From an uncultured Porphyromonadaceae bacterium (GTDB lineage: Bacteria; Bacteroidota; Bacteroidia; Bacteroidales; Muribaculaceae): a DNA stretch of 64,000 nt. The stretch is taken from NCBI GenBank assembly GCA_902495245.1, contig CABUWI010000002.1:290834-354833 (forward strand), read 5' to 3'. The notes beneath the pieces were generated by a model, which did no database searches, was not told the DNA's origin, and was given only the letters and a program-made list of their open reading frames with translations. The translations under genes and the position numbers were made by a program. Shown in pieces: positions 60,659 through 64,000 of the stretch. Each line of letters opens with the position of its first letter. Position 1 is the stretch's first letter.

Positions 60659-62020
60659 ATGAACATCAAGTTAACATCACTCGGCCTTGCAGCCCTGCTG
60701 CTGACCACCGCATGTTCAGACGACCGGACCGAACTAATCAACACCGGTCATGAAATCACGTTCCACACCTCGGTGAGCCGCGCCGCCAACCTCACCACCG
60801 CCAACCTTACGGACTTTCAGGTATGGGCCTTCTCAAGCGCTTCATACGCCCCGTTCATCGAAGGTCTGAAGGCAACAAAAAACGACAACAACGTATTCAC
60901 GCTGCCCTATTCGATTTACTGGCCTTCAGAATTCGACGTCCTCGATTTCTGGGCATTCGCTCCGAGTCCCACTGTATCCATCAGCGATACTGAGACAAAG
61001 CAACTGTACACACCGGTTCTCAACAAAACCACCAAAACAATTACAATCAGCGGTTTCACACCGTACACGGCCAAACAGGAGTCAGGAGAAAACGGTGTTT
61101 TGGCCACCAAAGACCAGCTCGACCTCATCATTGCCGGCAAAACTGCCGAAAAAAAAGACGGATCAAACGGCATCGGCCTGACGTTCAAGCACGCACTCTC
61201 ACAGATTGTCATCAAGGCCCAACGCGGCGCGGCCGACGGCAACCACCACAATGTCGAGGTTAAAGGAGCATGGATTGTCAATGCAAAAGGCACCGGCACC
61301 CTCACAATCCAGCCAAACTTCGTGGACAAGAAAATCCAAGACGATTATACTTTCAACTGGACCCTGGATACCAATACGCCCACAATCTACGGCTCAGAAT
61401 TTACTGATGCTATCCCTCTGACCACAACCAGTCAAGATTTGCTAACTAACGTTAATTCGAGAAATACCGACCTGCTGCTTCTGCCGCATAATGGCGAAGG
61501 TCAGTCAGTTTCAGCATGGGCACCCTCGGGTAATGCAGCTAACGGGAGTAGCCAAGCCTACATTCTGATTCTTTGCCGCGTCGAGGCCGTCCACTCCGGT
61601 GAACTGCCGGCTACGGGAGATGGGCTAACAGAGGACAAATGGGTCTATTCCAATACAGAAGCAAAAACGCACTCCCACCAGCTCTTCCCCACACCAGCAG
61701 GAGGCGCATGGGACAAGAAGGCATACGGCTACACCTGCGTGCCCATCGACATCAACTGGGAGCCCGGCAAGCGTTATGAATATAATCTGACCTTCTGCGG
61801 CCCCAACAGCGGCGCAGGCATCTATCCGCCCGAAGGCAGCACGACGAACAAAGCCGAGCTGCCCACCAATGAAAAATATATCACCGGACGTCCGACCGGC
61901 AAGAACGCCGGCGACCCCGTTCTTGACAACCCTATCTCGTTCACCGTTACCGTCAGCCCCTGGGTTAACGCAGCCGACGGCGAGAGCGGCTGGACTGGCG
62001 GCAACGTAAACATGAACTAA
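60659..62020 (+). CDS. Fimbrillin-family protein
   Basis: The 453-residue lipoprotein (LLLTTAC, Cys19) has the fimbrillin N-terminal layout: HEITFHTSVSRAANLTTANL, FQVWAFSS, YWPSEFDVLDFWAFAPS, GLTFKHALSQIVIKAQRG. The C-terminal half has YTCVPIDINWEPGKRYEYNL and ends NPISFTVTVSPWVNAADGES. It is the structural or tip subunit of type V fimbriae, exported as a lipoprotein and then processed by an arginine protease. The arginine in SVSRAAN fits a processing site. It is third in the fimbrial locus and has a strong terminator. Confidence 0.87.
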   Translation: MNIKLTSLGLAALLLTTACSDDRTELINTGHEITFHTSVSRAANLTTANLTDFQVWAFSSASYAPFIEGLKATKNDNNVFTLPYSIYWPSEFDVLDFWAFAPSPTVSISDTETKQLYTPVLNKTTKTITISGFTPYTAKQESGENGVLATKDQLDLIIAGKTAEKKDGSNGIGLTFKHALSQIVIKAQRGAADGNHHNVEVKGAWIVNAKGTGTLTIQPNFVDKKIQDDYTFNWTLDTNTPTIYGSEFTDAIPLTTTSQDLLTNVNSRNTDLLLLPHNGEGQSVSAWAPSGNAANGSSQAYILILCRVEAVHSGELPATGDGLTEDKWVYSNTEAKTHSHQLFPTPAGGAWDKKAYGYTCVPIDINWEPGKRYEYNLTFCGPNSGAGIYPPEGSTTNKAELPTNEKYITGRPTGKNAGDPVLDNPISFTVTVSPWVNAADGESGWTGGNVNMN

Positions 62021-62052
62021 ACCGCCGACAACGACACATATCGACTCATCGA

Positions 62053-62094
62053 AAAACTGCCGCCGGAGCGATTCGGGCGGCAGTTTTCGTTTTT
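62053..62094 (+). terminator. Terminator of the fimbrial locus
   Basis: AAAACTGCCGCC (62053-62064) pairs with GGCGGCAGTTTT (62076-62087), a perfect 12-bp stem, and CGTTTTT follows. Confidence 0.85.
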
Positions 62095-62108
62095 CGGATA
62101 AAAATTCG

Positions 62109-62116
62109 TAACTTTG
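62109..62116 (+). promoter_or_regulatory. Promoter -7 box of ilvE
   Basis: TAACTTTG lies 39 nt before the chosen ilvE ATG. It overlaps the in-frame upstream start at 62114, which rules that start out. Confidence 0.65.
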
Positions 62117-62155
62117 CCGAATCAGAGTACAATATTCAAGTTAACAAAAAAGATT

Positions 62156-63178
62156 ATGGCATCTAACGAACTTGACTGGGCCAACCTGTCGTTTGGCTAC
62201 ATTCCCACCGATGTTAACGTGCGCTGCACGTTCAGCAACGGCGCGTGGGGCCCCATCGAAGAGACCTCATCAGAGTATATCAACCTGCACATGGCGGCCA
62301 CGTCGCTCCATTACGGCCAGGAAATTTTCGAGGGTCTGAAAGCCTTTCGCGGCAAGGACGGCAAGATTCGCATTTTCCGCCTCGAAGAGAACGCGCGCCG
62401 CATCATCGACTCGGCCAAGGGCCTGCTCATGGAGCCCGTGCCCGAACAGCTGTTCATCGACATGGTCAAGCGCGTGGTCAAGGCCAACGAGCGCTTCGTG
62501 CCCCCCTACGGCTCGGGCGCCTCGCTCTATATCCGCCCCATCGAAATCGGCATCTCGGCCCAGGTGGGCGTGCACCCCGCGTCAGAATACATGTTCATGG
62601 TGTTCGTAACGCCCGTGGGCCCCTACTTCAAAGAGGGCTTCAAGCCGACCAAAATCTGCATCATGCGCGAATATGACCGCGTGGCTCCCAAAGGCACCGG
62701 CCGCTGGAAAGTGGGCGGCAACTATGCCGCCAGCATCACCGCCGGCGAGCGCGCCCACGAGCTGGGCTACAGCGCCGTGCTCTATCTCGACCCGAAAGAG
62801 AAGAAATATCTCGACGAGTGCGGCCCCGCCAACTTCTTCGCAATCAAAGACGGCGTCTACATCACTCCCGCCTCAGAGTCGATTCTGCCCTCAATCACCA
62901 ACAAGAGCCTGATGCAGCTTGCCCGCGACATGGGCATCAAAGTGGAGCAGCGCCACATCACCGTCGACGAGCTCGAGCAGATTTCGGAAGCCGCCGCCTG
63001 CGGCACGGCCGCCGTAGCCTCGCCCGTGGCCGAAATCGACGACCTCGACACCGGCAAGAAATACGTCATCGCCTCCGACCGTCAGCCCGGTCCCGTCGTT
63101 ACGGAGCTCTACAACCGCCTGCGCGGCATTCAGCTCGGCGAAATTGAAGACGTCCACGGCTGGAACACCATTCTCTGA
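62156..63178 (+). CDS. ilvE: Branched-chain amino acid aminotransferase
   Basis: The PLP-dependent class IV transaminase converts branched-chain 2-oxo acids and glutamate to Leu, Ile and Val, and the reverse. The 340-residue protein shows SLHYGQEIFEGLKAFRGKDG, SGASLYIRPIEIGISAQVGV, the GRWKVGGNYAASITAG motif with the PLP lysine region, and EISEAAACGTAAVASPV-like text near the end (residues about 278-295). The start is ATG 62156 rather than 62114 because the -7 promoter box overlaps 62114. It is monocistronic or read with the HD-domain gene beyond the repeat array. Confidence 0.93.
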   Translation: MASNELDWANLSFGYIPTDVNVRCTFSNGAWGPIEETSSEYINLHMAATSLHYGQEIFEGLKAFRGKDGKIRIFRLEENARRIIDSAKGLLMEPVPEQLFIDMVKRVVKANERFVPPYGSGASLYIRPIEIGISAQVGVHPASEYMFMVFVTPVGPYFKEGFKPTKICIMREYDRVAPKGTGRWKVGGNYAASITAGERAHELGYSAVLYLDPKEKKYLDECGPANFFAIKDGVYITPASESILPSITNKSLMQLARDMGIKVEQRHITVDELEQISEAAACGTAAVASPVAEIDDLDTGKKYVIASDRQPGPVVTELYNRLRGIQLGEIEDVHGWNTIL

Positions 63179-63182
63179 CAAT

Positions 63183-63332
63183 TAAGTTAAGAGTTAAAGG
63201 TTAAGAGTTAAAGGTTAAAGATTGGAGCGATGCGAAATTCTCAATCCACACCCCTCAACTCTTAACCTTTAACTCTTAACCCTCAACCCTTAACTCTTAA
63301 CCCTCAACCCTTAACTCTTAACCCTCAACCCT
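63183..63332. repeat. Heptamer repeat array in opposed orientation
   Basis: 63183-63220 reads GTTAAGAGTTAAAG repeated. 63253-63332 reads the complementary type (CTCTTAACCCTCAACCCTTA, repeated about every 21 bp). The two halves can pair into a long hairpin around a 32-nt core. The array runs directly up to the start codon of the HD-domain gene. Confidence 0.85.
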
Positions 63333-63829
63333 TGAACTATCAGGAGATTATCGACAAATATTATCCCGAAGGATCGCACCTTCGGGATATTTATATGAAG
63401 CATGCCGAGAGCGTGGCGGCGCTGGCCGAAGAGCTGCGCGCCGAGTTCATGCCCGGGCTTGACCCGGCGCAGGTCAGCGCCGCGGCGATGCTCCACGACA
63501 TCGGCATCTTCCTGACCGACGCGCCCGGCATCGAGTGCCGCGGCACCGCGCCCTACATCGAGCACGGCCCGCTGGGCGCCGAGCTGCTGCGCCGCGAGGG
63601 CGCGCCCGAGTGGGCCGCGCGAGTGGCCGAGCGCCACACCGGCGTCGGCATCGGCGAGCTCGTGCCGCAGACACCGCTTGAAAAGCTCGTGTGCTACGCC
63701 GACAAATTCTACTCCAAGTCGGGCACGGGCGCCCGCAAGACCCTCGACGAAGTCGAGCGCTCCATGGCCCGCTTCGGCGCCGACAACCTCGCCGCCTTCC
63801 GCCGCCTCCACTCCCTCTTCACCCCCTGA
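63332..63829 (+). CDS. HD-domain phosphohydrolase-like protein
   Basis: The 165-residue soluble protein has the metal-binding pattern of HD hydrolases: H23 in KHAESVAALA, HD in AAMLHDIGIFL, and H in AERHTGVGIG. Later residues include YADKFYSKSGTG. Members hydrolyse phosphate esters of nucleotides or other small molecules; the substrate is not known. The start is TTG at 63332: homologous-looking text MNYQEIIDKYYPEGSHLRDI starts there and the next ATG would remove it. The start codon touches the end of the heptamer array. Confidence 0.82.
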   Translation: MNYQEIIDKYYPEGSHLRDIYMKHAESVAALAEELRAEFMPGLDPAQVSAAAMLHDIGIFLTDAPGIECRGTAPYIEHGPLGAELLRREGAPEWAARVAERHTGVGIGELVPQTPLEKLVCYADKFYSKSGTGARKTLDEVERSMARFGADNLAAFRRLHSLFTP

Positions 63830-64000
63830 CCCCGAACGTTAACCTCAACTATATAGGAGGGTGTTGCAAAAACGGCCAAGAGTAGGGACATGCCTCAATG
63901 CTATTAACTTAAGGATTCATATAGCCTCTTTATAGTTAGTCATCGTTACATATTTACCGCTAGTTTTTATGTAACGGAAGACACGTGGATTATGTCGGTT
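63830..64000. other. Right-edge intergenic region with truncated REP repeat
   Basis: The stretch 63857-63915 shares blocks with the dispersed repeats at 21 and 56 kb (GTGTTGCAAAAACGGCCAA, GTAGGGACATGCC, CTATTAACTTAAG). From 63917 to 64000 the minus strand is open for 27 codons (ends YVTMTNYKEAI, TGA at 63917-63919), which may be the C-terminal end of a gene beyond the window. Too little is visible to name it. Confidence 0.4.

Overview
The window looks like a chromosomal segment of a GC-rich member of the Bacteroidales, plausibly the Muribaculaceae. The order-level call rests on a type IX secretion/gliding gene set (porT, porP/sprF, gldK-L-M-N, gldE-gldD), a fimbrillin locus with DUF3575 and DUF5119 partners, and the Bacteroidota promoter signature (TTTG or TTG, about 19-20 nt, TAnnTTTG) in front of many genes. 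The family-level call is an inference from high GC and gene content only.

Layout. 1-8.8 kb: the end of a DUF4143-type ATPase, then a leftward operon that starts with a RelA/SpoT-type gene and continues through a lipoprotein into a three-part RND metal-efflux pump. 9-12.5 kb: a secreted leucine-rich-repeat protein and a secreted protein with a type IX sorting tail. 12.7-20.9 kb: lgt, a glycosyltransferase, a PCMD-like secreted protein, an AlbA/ATPase regulator with an unusual 12-bp repeat linker, then topA and an RluA-type pseudouridine synthase. 21-25.6 kb: a 1438-residue secreted GH36-like protein with a type IX sorting tail. 26-33.4 kb: the type IX secretion core. 33.4-33.85 kb: a gene-free stretch with two repeat arrays, followed by tRNA-Glu and mreD-mrdA-rodA. 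37.8-41 kb: a split ORF6N gene, two FKBP isomerases and pfkA.

41.1-49.9 kb is an AT-rich island, all leftward, between pfkA and an FKBP lipoprotein gene. It holds a four-gene operon (secreted caspase-like protease, ECF sigma factor, membrane anti-sigma-like protein, secreted TPR-CHAT protease) with its own promoter and terminator. Next to it are a PIF1-like helicase with a long C-terminal extension, a 54-residue two-helix membrane protein, and two small envelope proteins. The helicase and the small membrane gene share a promoter-like motif (a 12-mer, exactly 10 nt, then TGTCAT) that resembles an ECF sigma promoter. This suggests a protease-gated sigma-factor circuit and is the best candidate here for an undescribed system.

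50-54.3 kb: an FKBP lipoprotein gene, then gldE, gldD, a phosphopantetheinyl transferase, a DUF115-like protein and a TPR protein in a tightly overlapping run. 54.5-56.1 kb: pckA. 56.1-56.5 kb: a cluster of palindromic repeats, including a 108-bp element with 33-bp inverted ends. 56.5-58.3 kb: a CotH-like secreted protein and a candidate structured RNA. 58.4-62 kb: the fimbrial locus. 62.1-63.8 kb: ilvE, a heptamer repeat array and an HD-domain protein. Three secreted proteins in the window carry type IX sorting tails and are probably substrates of the secretion machine encoded here.
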